Assembly: GCA_944474755.1 (NCBI GenBank)
Contig: OX104112.1
Coordinates: forward strand, 248,001-312,000
Length of the DNA stretch: 64,000 bases
From: Limnoperna fortunei
Lineage: Eukaryota > Mollusca > Bivalvia > Mytilida > Modiolidae
Reading direction: 5' to 3'
Position numbers and translations under genes: made by a program. How positions within the stretch are numbered: the first letter of the stretch is position 1; each line of letters opens with the position of its first letter. This document shows positions 1 through 11,260 of the stretch, piece after piece. The notes below the pieces were generated by a model that made no database searches, was not told where the DNA came from, and saw nothing but the letters and a program-made list of their open reading frames with translations.

Positions 1-3000
1 GTGGTCATGCAGGCTTAACTAGGCAATGTGACTGGTCCCATTATAGTCTGTGGTCCGACTTAACTAGGCAATGTGACTGGTCCCATTATAGTCTGTGGTC
101 AGGCTTAACTAGGCAATGTGACTGGTCCCATTATAGTCTGTGGTCAGGCTTAACTAGGCAATGTGACAGGTCCCATTATAGGCTGTGGTCAGGCTTAACT
201 AGGCAATGTGACTGGTCCCATTATAGTCTGTGGTCAGGCTTAACTAGGCAATGTGACTGGTCCCATTATAGTCTGTGGTCAGACTTAACTAGGCAATGTG
301 ACTGGTCCCATTATAGTCTGTGGTCAGGCTTAACTAGGCAATGTGACTGGTCCCATTATAGTCTGTGGTCAGGCTTAACTAGGCAATGTGACAGGTCCCA
401 TTATAGGCTCTGGTCAGGCTTAATTAGGCAATGTGACTGGTCCCATTATAGTCTGTGGTCAGGCTTAACTAGGCAATGTGACTGGTCCCATTATAGGTTG
501 TGGTCAGGCTTAACTAGGCAATGTGACTGGTCCCATTATAGTCTGTGGTCAGGCTTAACTAAGCAATGTGACTGGTCCCATTATAGGCTGTGGTCAGGCT
601 TAACTAGGCAATGTGACTGGTCCCATTATAGGTTGTGGTCAGGCTTAACTAGGCAATGTGACTGGTCGAATTATAGTCTGTGGTCAGGCTTAACTAGGCA
701 ATGTGACAGGTCCCATTATAGGTTGTGGTCAGGCTTAACTAGGCAATGTGACTGGTCCCATTATAGGTTGTGGTAAGGCTTAACTAGGCAATGTGACTGG
801 TCCCATTATAGGCTGTGGTCAGGCTTAACTAGGCAATGTGACTGGTCCCATTATAGTCTGTGGTCAGGCTTAACTAGGCAATGTGACTGGTCCCATTATA
901 GGCTGTGGTCAGGCTTAACTAGGCAATGTGACTTGTCCCATTATAGACTGTGGTCAGGCTTAACTAGGCAATGTGACTGGTCCCATTATAGTCTGTGGTC
1001 AGACTTAACTTGGCAATGTGACTGGTCCCATTATAGGCTGTGGTCAGGCTTAACTAGGCAATGTGACTGGTCCCATTATAGGTTGTGGTCAGGCTTAACT
1101 AGGCAATGTGACTGGTCCCATTATAGGTTGTGGTCAGGCTTAACTTGGCAATGTGACAGGTCCCATTATAGGTTGTGGTCAGGCTTAACTAGGCAATGTG
1201 ACTGGTCCCATTATAGGTTGTGGTCAGGCTTAACTAGGCAATGTGACTGATCCCATTATAGGCTGTGGTCAGGCTTAACTTGGCAATGTGACAGGTCCCA
1301 TTATAGTCCGTGGTCAGGCTTAACTAGGCAATGTGACTGGTCCCATTATAGGCTGTGGTCATGCAGGCTTAACTAGGCAATGTGACTGGTCCCATTATAG
1401 TCTGTGGTCAGACTTAACTAGGCAATGTGACTGGTCCCATTATAGTCTGTGGTCAGGTTTAACTAGGCAATGTGACTGGTCCCATTATAGTCTGTGGTCA
1501 GGCTTAACTAGGCAATGTGACTGGTCCCATTATAGTCTGTGGTCATGCAGGCTTAACTAGGCAATGTGACTGGTCCCATTATAGTCTGTGGTCATGCAGG
1601 CTTAACTAGGCAATGTGACTGGTCCCATTATAGTCTGTGGTCAGGCTTAACTAGGCAATGTGACTGGTCCCATTATAGGTTGTGGTCAGGCTTAACTAGG
1701 CAATGTGACTGGTCCCATTATAGGCTGTGGTCAGGCTTAACTAGGCAATGTGACTGGTCCCATTATAGGCTGTGGTCAGGCTTAACTAGGCAATGTGACT
1801 GGTCCCATTATAGTCTGTGGTCAGGCTTAACTAGGCAATGTGACAGGTCCCATTATAGGCTGTGGTCAGGCTTAACTAGGCAATGTGACTGGTCCCATTA
1901 TAGTCTGTGGTCAGGCTTAACTAGGCAATCTGACAGGTCCCATTATAGGTTGTGGTCAGGCTTAACTAGGCAATGTGACTGGTCCCATTATAGTCTGTGG
2001 TCAGGCTTAACCAGGCAATGTGACTGGTCCCATTATAGGTTGTGGTCAGGCTTAACTAGGCAATGTGACTGGTCCCATTATAGTCTGTGGTCAGGCTTAA
2101 CTAGGCAATGTGACTGGTCCCATTATAGTCTGTGGTCAGGCTTAACTAGGCAATGTGACTGATCCCATTATAGGCTGTGGTCAGGCTTAACTAGGCAATG
2201 TGACTGGTCCCATTATAGTCTGTGGTCAGACTTAACTAGGCAATGTGACTGGTCCCATTATAGGTTGTGGTCAGGCTTAACTTGGCAATGTGACTGGTCC
2301 CATTATAGGTTGTGGTCAGGCTTAACTAGGCAATGTGACTGGTCCCATTATAGGTTGTGGTCAGGCTTAACTAGGCAATGTGACTGGTCCCATTATAGGC
2401 TGTGGTCAGGCTTAACTAGGCAATGTGACTGGTCCTATTATAGTCTGTGGTCAGACTTAACTAGGCAATGTGACTGGTCCCATTATAGGTTGTGGTCAGG
2501 CTTAACTAGGCAATGTGACTGGTCCCATTATAGGCTGTGGTCAGACTTAACTAGGCAATGTGACTGGTCCCATTATAGGCTGTGGTCAGGCTTAACTAGG
2601 CAATGTGACTGGTCCCATTATAGTCTGTGGTCATGCAGGCTTAACTAGGCAATGTGACTGGTCCCATTATAGGCTGTGGTCAGGCTTAACTAGGCAATGT
2701 GACTGGTCCCATTATAGGCTGTGGTCAGGCTTAACTAGGCAATGTGACTGGTCCCATTATAGTCTGTGGTCAGGCTTAACTTGGCAATGTGACTGGTCCC
2801 ATTATAGTCTGTGGTCAGGCTTAACTAGGCAATGTGACTGGTCCCATTATAGTCTGTGGTCAGGCTTAACTAGGCAATGTGACAGGTCCCATTATAGTCT
2901 GTGGTCAGACTTAACTAGGCAATGTGACAGGTCCCATTATAGTCTGTGGTCAGGCTTAACTAGGCAATGTGACAGGTCCCATTATAGGCTGTGGTCAGGC

Positions 3001-4620
3001 TTAACTAGGCAATGTGACTGTTCCCATTATAGTCTGTGGTCAGGCTTAACTAGGCAATGTGACTGGTCCCATTATAGTCTGTGGTCAGGCTTAACTAGGC
3101 AATGTGACTGGTTCCATTAAAGTCTGTGGTCAGGCTTAACTAGGCAATGTGACAGGTCCCATTATAGGCTGTGGTCAGGCTTAACTAGGCAATGTGACTG
3201 GTCCCATTATAGTCTGTGGTCAGGCTTAACTTGGCAATGTGACTGGTCCCATTATAGGCTGTGGTCAGGCTTAACTAGGCAATGTGACAGGTCCCATTAT
3301 AGTCTGTGGTCAGGCTTAACTAGGCAATGTGACTGGTCCCATTATAGTCTGTGGTCAGGCTTAACTTGGCAATGTGACTGGTCCCATTATAGTCTGTGGT
3401 CAGGCTTAACTAGGCAATGTGACTGGTCCCAATATAGTCTGTGGTCAGGCTTAACTAGGCAATGTGACTGGTCCCATTATAGTCTGTGGTCAGGCTTAAC
3501 TTGGCAATGTGACATGTCCCATTATAGTCTGTGGTCAGGCTTAACTAGGCAATGTGACTGGTCCCATTATAGTCTGTGGTCAGGCTTAACTAGGCAATGT
3601 GACATGTCCCATTATAGGCTGTGGTCAGGCTTAACTAGGCAATGTGACATGTCCCATTATAGGCTGTGGTCAGGCTTAACTAGGCAATGTGACTGGTCCC
3701 ATTATAGGCTGTGGTCAGGCTTAACTAGGCAATGTGACTGGTCCCATTATAGGTTGTGGTCAGGCTTAACTAGGCAATGTGACTGGTCCCATTATAGTCT
3801 GTGGTCAGGCTTAACTAGGCAATGTGACTGGTCCCATTATAGTCTGTGGTCAGGCTTAACTAAGCAATGTGACTGGTCCCATTATAGTCTGTGGTCAGGC
3901 TTAACTAGGCAATGTGACTGGTCCCATTATAGTCTGTGGTCAGGCTTAACTAGGCAATGTGACTGGTCCCATTATAGTCTGTGGTCATGCAGGCTTAACT
4001 TGGCAATGTGACTGGTCCCATTATAGGCTGTGGTCAGGCTTAACTAGGCAATGTGACTGGTCCCATTATAGTCTGTGGTCAGGCTTAACTAGGCAATGTG
4101 ACTGGTCCCATTATAGTCTGTGGTCATGCAGGCTTAACTTGGCAATGTGACTGGTCCCATTATAGGCTGTGGTCAGGCTTAACTAGGCAATGTGACTGGT
4201 CCCATTATAGTCTGTGGTCAGGCTTAACTAGGCAATGTGACTGGTCCCATTATAGTCTGTGGTCAGGCTTAACTAGGCAATGTGACTGGTCCCATTATAG
4301 GCTGTGGTCAGGCTTAACTAGGCAATGTGACTGGTCCCATTATAGGCTGTGGTCAGGCTTAACTAGGCAATGTGACTGGTCCCATTATAGTCTGTGGTCA
4401 GGCTTAACTAGGCAATGTGACTGGTCCCATTATAGGCTGTGGTCAGGCTTAACTAGGCAATGTGACTGGTCCCATTATAGTCTGTGGTCAGGCTTAACTA
4501 GGCAATGTGACTAGTCCCATTATAGGCTGTGGTCAGGCTTAACTAGGCAATGTGACTAGTCCCATTATAGGCTGTGGTCAGGCTTAACTAGGCAATGTGA
4601 CTGGTCCCATTATAGTCTGT
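1..4620. repeat. 45-bp tandem satellite array, about 102 units, open to the left
   Basis: Unit is about AGGCTTAACTAGGCAATGTG plus 25 more bases ending in CTGTGGTC; four units make exactly 180 bp. Most units differ by one to three substitutions, such as GTCTG/GGCTG/GGTTG, ACTGG/ACAGG and AACTAGG/AACTTGG. A minority carry an extra ATGC after TGGTC (near 5, 1360, 1543, 1594, 2631, 3987 and 4126), giving 49-bp units. Since 45 is 15 codons, plus-strand frames look open (LWSGLTRQCDWSHYS-type), but the 4-bp insertions shift the frame and no start, splice or end context exists, so I regard it as non-coding. The array begins before base 1. Confidence 0.97.
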
Positions 4621-5104
4621 AGTCAAGCTTACCTGGGGCCATGGAACTGATCCCATTATAGTCTGTAGTCAAGCTTACCTGGGGCCATGGGACTGATCCC
4701 ATTATAGTCTGTAGTCAAGCTTACCTAGGGCCATGGGACTGATCCCATTATAGTCTGTAGTCAAGCTTACCTGGGGCCATGGGACTGATCCCATTATAGT
4801 CTGTAGTCAAGCTTACCTGGGGCCATGGGACTGATCCCATTATAGTCTGTAGTCAAGCTTACCTGGGGCCATGGGACTGATCCCATTATAGTCTGTAGTC
4901 AAGCTTACCTGGGGCCATGGGACTGATACCATTATAGTCTGTAGTCAAGCTTTCCTGTGGCCATGAGACTGTAGTCAGGCTTTATTGGGACCATGAGACT
5001 GATCCCATTATAGTCAGTAGTCAAGCTTACGTAGGGCCATGAGACTGATCCCATTATAGTCTGTAGTCAAGCTTACCTAAGGCCACGAGACTGTAGTCAG
5101 GCTG
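4621..5104. repeat. 46-bp diverged edge of the 45-bp satellite
   Basis: Seven regular 46-bp units start at 4621, 4667, 4713, 4759, 4805, 4851 and 4897, followed by several shortened ones to about 5104. Each keeps the core ATCCCATTATAGTCTGT of the 45-bp unit but has AGCTTACCTGGGGCCATGG in place of GGCTTAACTAGGCAATGTG. By eye the two units are about three-quarters identical, so this is a related subfamily at the array margin and not a separate satellite. Confidence 0.93.
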
Positions 5105-5395
5105 TCTGTTGCCTTTATAATTCTGAATAATTCAACTAGCTATAAACCGCAATAAATAATAAGTTGACGGAGTGATACATAGGGTACATCATATGCTACC
5201 GAAGACAGTACCACAGGACAAAATAAAAAAACCCCAAAACAGTGTCATGTAAAATTAAATTGAAATGTCACAACAGGTTACTAGTTCACAAAAATCTGAA
5301 TTAATATCAATGATGGGAGAAATTCGTTGTACACGCGATATGGATAGATATTGTTACTCACTTAGCAACTTGCACCCCTCCTGCCAGTACTAATG

Positions 5396-5429
<34 letters not shown>

Positions 5430-5892
5430 TATGTGTGTGTGCGTGTTTGTGTACATCGTTTTACTGCTAAATCAAAACTGTTTACTTTCCACAAAGTATT
5501 CGTCAGATTAAAATAACATAATGAGAGTTTCAATGTTATGAATTTAAAGGTATTTTATCAATAGGTTTGTATATTTAATGTATTACTTTATTGCGCCAAA
5601 AAAGTCATTTTTGTGGTAACTACCTCATTTAACTCTACTCATGTTAGTTTGCATAAGCCATTAAAGGGAGACTACTCATACATTGTACAAGAAAACCAGA
5701 GTTCTCTATCATGAATACTTTATTTGCTTCAATTTCATATATGGCATAAATTGTCATTTGTCAGGAGTTAAATAATTTAAAATTTAGTAGAGATAGCAAT
5801 GAGCGGTGTAGATTGTACACGTCATAAAGTGTCTCTGTAAGATATGGGAGGGGTGTGTGGACTTTACACGATATAGGGTCGCTGTAAGATAT
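5105..5892. other. Unique AT-rich spacer
   Basis: No gene, RNA or mobile element recognised. It holds the GA microsatellite at 5398-5426 and a weak duplication around 5800-5890 (GTGTCTCTGTAAGATATG and GGTCGCTGTAAGATATG). Confidence 0.6.
5398..5426. repeat. (GA)n microsatellite
   Basis: About 14 uninterrupted GA dinucleotides, followed by a short TGTGTGTGTGCGTG stretch. Confidence 0.95.
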
Positions 5893-6133
5893 GTTTTTGT
5901 TTGTTTGATGGTGTTTAACGCCACTTTCAGCAAATTATTAAGCTATATCATTGCGTCCAGTTTTTATCGGAGGAGGAAGTCGGAGTACCCAAAGAAACAC
6001 CCGACCTTCGGTAGGAAAACTGGCAATAATTGTCAATTAAGATTGGAGTAAAGTACACCCTGCCGCAGTGAGACTCAAACCCGCAATCTCACTGCTGACG
6101 GACCACGTGATTAATAGTAGACGAACTACCTTA
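5893..6133 (-). mobile_element. tRNA-derived SINE, minus orientation, head-truncated
   Basis: Matches the family seen complete at 11793-12060 and 60963-61221. On the plus strand it runs tail to head: GTTTGTTTGATGGTGTTTAA, the CCACTTTCAGCAA and GCGTCCAGTTTTTATCGG body, CTGGCAAT/TTGTCAATTAAGATTGGAG, then AGACTCAAACCCGC (reverse of the B box) and ACCACGTGATTAATAG. The outermost tRNA part with the A box (GGCCGAGTGG on the other strand) is absent, so this copy cannot carry a complete internal pol III promoter. Confidence 0.88.
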
Positions 6134-6180
6134 ACCTTATTCCTAAAACTCCATCACACACCAAAACACTCCGGGATACT

Positions 6181-6327
6181 AAACAGATATATCATGTCTG
6201 GGAGGGGTATTTGTGAAAAATACCAGTCGAGAGATGAAATATTTCCCGAGCCGTCAAGCGAGGGAAATTTGATACTCGAGACTGGTATTTTTCACAAATA
6301 CCCCTTCCAGACATGATTTATCTGTTT
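6181..6327. mobile_element. Foldback (palindromic) MITE-like element
   Basis: Left arm 6181-6231 begins AAACAGATATATCATGTCTG; right arm 6275-6327 ends ACATGATTTATCTGTTT. The arms pair over about 50 bp with few mismatches, and an inner stem (ATTTCCC with GGGAAAT, near 6241 and 6262) extends the hairpin almost to its centre. No coding capacity. Superfamily not determined because no target duplication was recognised. Confidence 0.75.
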
Positions 6328-6330
6328 AAT

Positions 6331-7394
6331 TACACCGAATATCATGATTTCAAAGAGCGGTGAATACTAGACCACTTGCGTGCTGTTTGTTGACTCTGTA
6401 CTATCGGAACGTTTCTGGCAGTTTTCGAAATCGATTACTCATGTTACGTTTACTTTGAGGTAAAAGTAAAAACTTCCGAATGAATATTTCCAGCATGCGA
6501 GGGTTATTTTTAAGCAAACACCACGGCACAGAGGGTAATTTTTTGCTGAATACCACGGTGATGACGAAATCGATGCAAAATGAGGAAATTTGCGAAAAAT
6601 ACACTGTCTATTGACAATTCAAAAGCCAGCATTATTATATGAGGCGTAATTATAACTAATAAACCTTGAAAAATTATGTGTACTTGATAATAAATCTGAA
6701 CTTTTATATTTATAGTTGTATAGTATTTAAATATATATGTGTTGACTAAATGTCGTTTACCTGTCCATTGTCTTTGTTATGCATAATCGTGTCTGTTCGT
6801 TTGTTTTGTTTTGTTTTTTTTTTTTTTAGTTTGTGCGTATATGACTTTTTCTTTTACACTCAGCGGTTCAAAACAATATAGTAAATTGCTGAGAAGATGT
6901 GTATCGCTTTATTTCATTCATAAAGTCGGGTGTCTTCGTGGAAGGCCGCGTTGACATCAACATCCGGTTAACTACAGCATTGTGCAAGTTAGTCGAAGTT
7001 TCCACTCGTAAAGCACTTGTTCAAGTAAGTAACATTTAAGTTGCTCGGATTTGTGAATGAAAACATTAATTAGCTTGACAGAGCTATATACGCACACACT
7101 CATATGACGAAATAACACTTAATAACAAGTTAAATGTGACAATTTTAGTGCAGAGCAGTTGAAATGAATCTTAAGTCCTATTGATTATTGTTCTAAAAAA
7201 AGAATAATCCTTGTTTTAGACCAAGTAGCCCAGCACCTTAGTACAAGGGGATTGAATTATGTTTGCGGTCTGAATGGGCTTGATATAAAAACAGAAGGAA
7301 ATTTTCTATATATAAATCGTCATAACTTTTGAAGTAATGATTATATTAACACAAACTTATTATTAAAGAAGTATGAACAGGCCCTCTATAACAC
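6331..7394. other. Unique AT-rich spacer, no gene seen
   Basis: Contains a short T-tract near 6813-6828 and a small open frame on the minus strand (6401-6604) without domain, repeat or start context. Nothing else recognised. Confidence 0.5.
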
Positions 7395-7787
7395 TTACCT
7401 GAAGTGGGGGACCGGATCATACTGTAGGTAAGTGTGATAGAGGACCGCTTATACTTTAGTTTAGTGTGACGGAGGACCGGCTCGTACTGTACATGTAGGT
7501 AAGTGTGGTGGAAGACCGGCTTATACTGTAGGTAATTGTGAGAGGACAAGCTCACACTATAGGTAAAGTGTAATGGATTCTGGCTCATACTGTAGAGTGT
7601 ATGATTGAGGTCAGCTGCAAATGTAGAAAAGTGTTTTTGTGGACCTGCTCAGACTGTACGTAAGTGTGATGAAGGACTGGCTCATACTTTAGGTAAGTGT
7701 GATGAAGGACCGGCTCATACTGTAGGAAGGTATGATGGAGGACCGGTTCATGCTGAAGGTAAGTGTAATTGAGGACAGCTCATACTA
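7395..7787. repeat. Degenerate 33-bp tandem array, left part
   Basis: About 12 diverged units of the GTAGGTAAGTGTGATGGAGG / ACCGGCTCATACT type, the same family as the large array at 15066-18795. Units vary in length and are much less homogeneous than the large array. The array resumes at 8096 after a LINE 3'-end insertion. Confidence 0.9.
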
Positions 7788-8095
7788 GAAGAAATTTTAA
7801 AAACTGATAAGAATATTAAATATAATATATATGTATAATGTACCTTTATGTATAGAATTATACATGTACAATTTTAAAGTAAAATAATTGTCTCGCCACT
7901 CTCCCTCTACTGCCACCAAGGCTGATTTTTATTAGTATTGTCTTCTTTTCTTTTTTTTGCCTAAATGTTTATGTGTATTCAACAATCATCATAATCATTG
8001 TTAATGTTTCTGTCTCTGTGTTTTAATTTGTATGCTCTTATTGGGTCCCTTGATTGGGTAAATAAAATATTCTATTCTATTCTATTCTATTCTAT
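7788..8095 (+). mobile_element. LINE 3' end with (ATTCT)n tail, inserted in the 33-bp array
   Basis: The block interrupts the degenerate 33-bp array and is flanked by TCATACTA at 7780-7787 and again at 8096-8103, an 8-bp target-site duplication. Its end reads TTGATTGGGTAAATAAAATA followed by four to five ATTCT repeats, the kind of microsatellite tail left by CR1/L2/jockey-type non-LTR elements. No coding sequence remains, so it is a strongly 5'-truncated copy or a SINE using a LINE tail. Confidence 0.78.
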
Positions 8096-8275
8096 TCATA
8101 CTACAGTTAATTGTGATCTTACTGTAGGTAAGTGTAATGGACGACCGGCTCATACGGTAGGTAACTTGTGATGTAGGACCGGCTCATACTGCAGGTAAGT
8201 GTGATGGAGGACCGGCTCATACTGTAGGTTAGTGTGATAGTGGACCGACTCGTACTGTACGTAAGTGTGATGTAT
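8096..8275. repeat. Degenerate 33-bp tandem array, right part
   Basis: About five diverged units of GGTAAGTGTGATGGAGGACC type, continuing the 7395-7787 array past the inserted LINE end. Confidence 0.88.
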
Positions 8276-8973
8276 TACCGATGTCGTATTAATATCGAGC
8301 TACCTCGAAAATTTTAATATCACGGAGCTATTAAAAATTGACTACCCATGTAAACAAGCTACCGTATGACATAAATTAATTAGATTTATCTCCCTTATAC
8401 CGTAAGGTGGAGTTAGATAGGCGTGCGCTATTAAAATACTTATTTTAATAAATTAATAAACTAACTGTTATAATGTTATTTACTATTCACAATGCCATAA
8501 CGGCATAAAGTGGGTTCTGTTACTAAATAATTTACTAAACGTTTGTTCTACAGTCCGTAGATTTGCTCTGAAAACATTTGTGATCCATTGAATTTTCGTC
8601 GCTGTCGGATATTATCGTGGGGAGATAATTGGACTTGAAGCGAAGTGGGGGTATCCCTTCGTGAGCGTGTTTACAGTCCACACTTGTTTTTACAAACTAC
8701 ACATGTTTGTTTATTGTATTAGTGTCATAGTCTGTATACCTGTTGGTAATCTCTGATTTATTGGACTTGGCGCATGAAAAGGGGGTGGGGTTGTTTTCAT
8801 ACTCTTGCTCAAAAACGTTCGGTTTACATCAAATTTTCTTGAATCTTTGGGGAATTTTTAATTGGATAGATAAGAACTTCATTTTTCGTGGTAAAATTCG
8901 GATTTTTAATGGTAGGTAATGGGACTTGTTTGTGGAAAGCTTTCTTAAATTTTCTTAAATATTGAGACAGTGT
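8276..8973. other. Unique spacer, no gene seen
   Basis: AT-rich, with no long open frame, tandem repeat or recognisable transposon end. Confidence 0.5.
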
Positions 8974-9466
8974 CACGGTGTTAGAATGGTAACGGACTCG
9001 CGTTTTTTTCTGTTTAACGGACTTATCGGGTTAAGCAAATGATTATTGTTCACTTTTTATTGCTAGAACTTTGTTGAATGTATTTTTAACTCAAAACAGG
9101 GCATCTCTAAACATAAAAAGTTATTGTTTATATCAATTTGACGATGAATGATAGAAATTCATGTTTGCTTTTCTCGATTTTTCGACTGGGACTAGTATAA
9201 CTTGATTTATAGGTTCCTGTTTTCGATTTGTTTTTTACTTTGATAAATAACCACGAGGTGCATCGAAGTAACATTTTCTAGGAGTTATCATAGATCAATT
9301 ACGTATTCCGTGATTATGGTTTTTAATAAAACTTACCTCTTCTTGTTATCATTTGAACTCTTTTTCCGAGTTACTTCATGTTTATTGGCACGAACAGTCA
9401 TTTGCTTAATCCGATAAGTCCGTTGAACAGAAAAAAACGGTAAGTCCGTTACCATTCTACACCGTG
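8974..9466. mobile_element. Short TIR element with CACGGTG ends and 5-bp target duplication (Transib/RAG-like MITE)
   Basis: Terminal inverted repeats of about 75-80 bp pair 8974-9050 with 9390-9466. The left end reads CACGGTGTTAGAATGGTAAC; the right end reversed reads CACGGTGTAGAATGGTAACG. Inside, both arms share CGGACTTATCGG and TTAAGCAAATGA. AGTGT lies directly outside both ends (8969-8973 and 9467-9471). A 5-bp duplication with CAC...GTG-type termini is characteristic of the Transib superfamily and RAG-type transposons. The 493-bp interior has no transposase, so the copy is non-autonomous. Assignment is inferred from termini only. Confidence 0.72.
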
Positions 9467-9894
9467 AGTGTTGATACTGATAGATGATCAGTGTCGATAG
9501 TATGGGGGAAGATCTTTTCTGTTAACGTGTTTTGGCAATTTTTACACTTCTGTAAATAAAGTAACTGGTAACTGTTTTTCAACCATTAGCTGTTATCTGT
9601 TTTCTTAAAAATTGAAATTGTTGTAAACTGTTATACGAAAATGAAAACCCTGTATACTGTTAATAATCAGAACACTATTGCCCTTCGATGAGATATTGCT
9701 GTTATCTGTTTTTTTTTCGTTTTTTTACATCAACTTCTCTTGTTTCTGTTTTCTCATGTAAATTACTGTTATCTGTTATCATTATTTTAAATCTACTTTT
9801 ATCTGTTTTGACAAAAGTAAAAAAGTGTTAACCTGTTAATGGACCCCCCTCCCCTAGCCACCCCACCCCCATCCCAGTATAATACACACATGAA
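9467..9894. repeat. Degenerate dispersed repeat rich in CTGTTATCTGTTTT
   Basis: The motif CTGTTATCTGTT recurs near 9591, 9700 and 9768, with GTTAACCTGTTAATGG near 9827 and then a pyrimidine-rich run of C tracts. Spacing is irregular. It may be part of an interspersed element; the family is not recognised. Confidence 0.4.
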
Positions 9895-10389
9895 GTGTGT
9901 AGCTCTTTTCCATATCATCGGACGGGCGTATCATGCGATCCTGACAAAGTTGTTAATTACAAAATAATAAAGGAACTAAAACAACGTTTATACATTTTCG
10001 TATATATTGCCTTTTATAACATAATGAAATGGAATGAAAGAAAAGGGAAACAATACTATTGTTCCCGGGGAAATAAAACAAAAGGGAAACAACTCTATTG
10101 TTCACCGGTAAATAACCTTAAAGGTAAAAAACAAATGAAAAGGTCAACAATGCAGAAGTTTCGACAACAACACAAATTTCGTTAAATTAACATGTACATG
10201 TTTAGTGTTGGCGTACAATATAATAAAACAAGTACGACCCTCTCTTATTAAGGGAGACATTCATATTTGTAAACTAACCCTCGTTGAAGTAGTTTCCCTC
10301 CGGTTTGGGTTTAGAAATTTGATTGTTACCCTCAAGAAGGTGAAGTCAATGGTGAAAGTAATAGACTGATTATTTCATTAGTTTATTTA
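9895..10389. other. Spacer with a 96-codon open frame of doubtful reality
   Basis: The open frame at 9895-10185 is Lys-rich and includes a two-copy repeat (AAAGGGAAACAAC with CTATTGTTC). No domain, signal peptide or splice context is visible, so I do not call it a gene. Confidence 0.4.
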
Positions 10390-11260
10390 TTTATTCCATA
10401 GTTCTGCTTTACATTCTCTTTTCTTACTTTTGCTACCTTTACTTTCTCCTATGACGTCACTGTAACCTTTATTATTATTATTTACCTAACAATATACCTG
10501 TATATTTCTGCATGACAAATGTCAGAAATATGACCCATTAAAATAAGATAACTTACGGCAATGTATTGCATGATGGGTTAATAAGAATTATAATCCTCGA
10601 ATAAAAGTAACCTTACCCTGTTGATTTTAATAAACATCTATAAGACTATTCCATAGTTCTGCTTTACATTCTCTTTTCTTACTTTTGCAATCGGCTACAT
10701 TTCATATATACATTACAAAAAAGAGTAATCAGAAAGTTGACCCATGAAAATAAGACACCTTATATCTATGTATTGTATGATAGAAGTATAAAACTATTAT
10801 CCCTTAAAAAGCTAACTTACCCTGTAGATTATATTAAACATAAAACTATTACCCATGAACAATCGGCTATCTTACATCTATGCATTGTAATCGCCTGAAT
10901 ATAGCTGAAATATTGCTGCTCGGGCGTTAAACACCATCAATCAATCAATCTGTGCATTTTAAAAAGAAGGAATTAGAAAGATTACCCATGAAAATAAGAT
11001 ACCTTATATCTCTGGATTGTATTATGGTGGACCAAGAACTATACTCCTTGAAAACGGGACCTTACCCTGTAGATTATATTAAACATGTATAAAACTATTA
11101 CCCATGAAAAATACCTTACATCTATACATTGTACAAAAGAGGAATCAAAAAGATGACCAATGAAAATAAGATACCTGAAAATTCTGTATTGTATGATAGA
11201 GAAATAAGAACTAAAATCGTTAAATCTTAAGAAAATATAAGATACCTCATATGTTTAAAG
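10390..11260. repeat. Degenerate long-period tandem repeat
   Basis: Segments beginning ACCCATGAAAATAAGATACC recur near 10532, 10741, 10984 and 11156, each followed by a TGTATTGTATGAT-like block and then CTTACCCTGTAGATTATATT. TTCCATAGTTCTGCTTTACA occurs near 10396 and 10649. Spacing is about 170-240 bp and the copies are strongly diverged. A SINE-like tail piece interrupts at 10893-10950. Confidence 0.65.
10893..10950 (+). mobile_element. SINE 3'-tail fragment
   Basis: ATAGCTGAAATATTGCTG, then a GGCGTTAAACACC-type block and (ATCA)n, resembling the tail segment of the tRNA-SINE family here (ATAGCTGAAACATTGCTG at 12005). A comparable piece lies near 39690. The head is absent. Confidence 0.6.

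Noticed and set aside
498..4514. Series of 60-198 codon frames (LWSGLTRQCDWSHYS repeats)
   Set aside because: The unit is 45 bp (15 codons) with no stop in one frame; 4-bp insertions shift the frame and the array lacks gene context.
9895..10185. 96-codon Lys-rich frame as a small gene
   Set aside because: Contains an internal two-copy DNA repeat and no recognisable feature.
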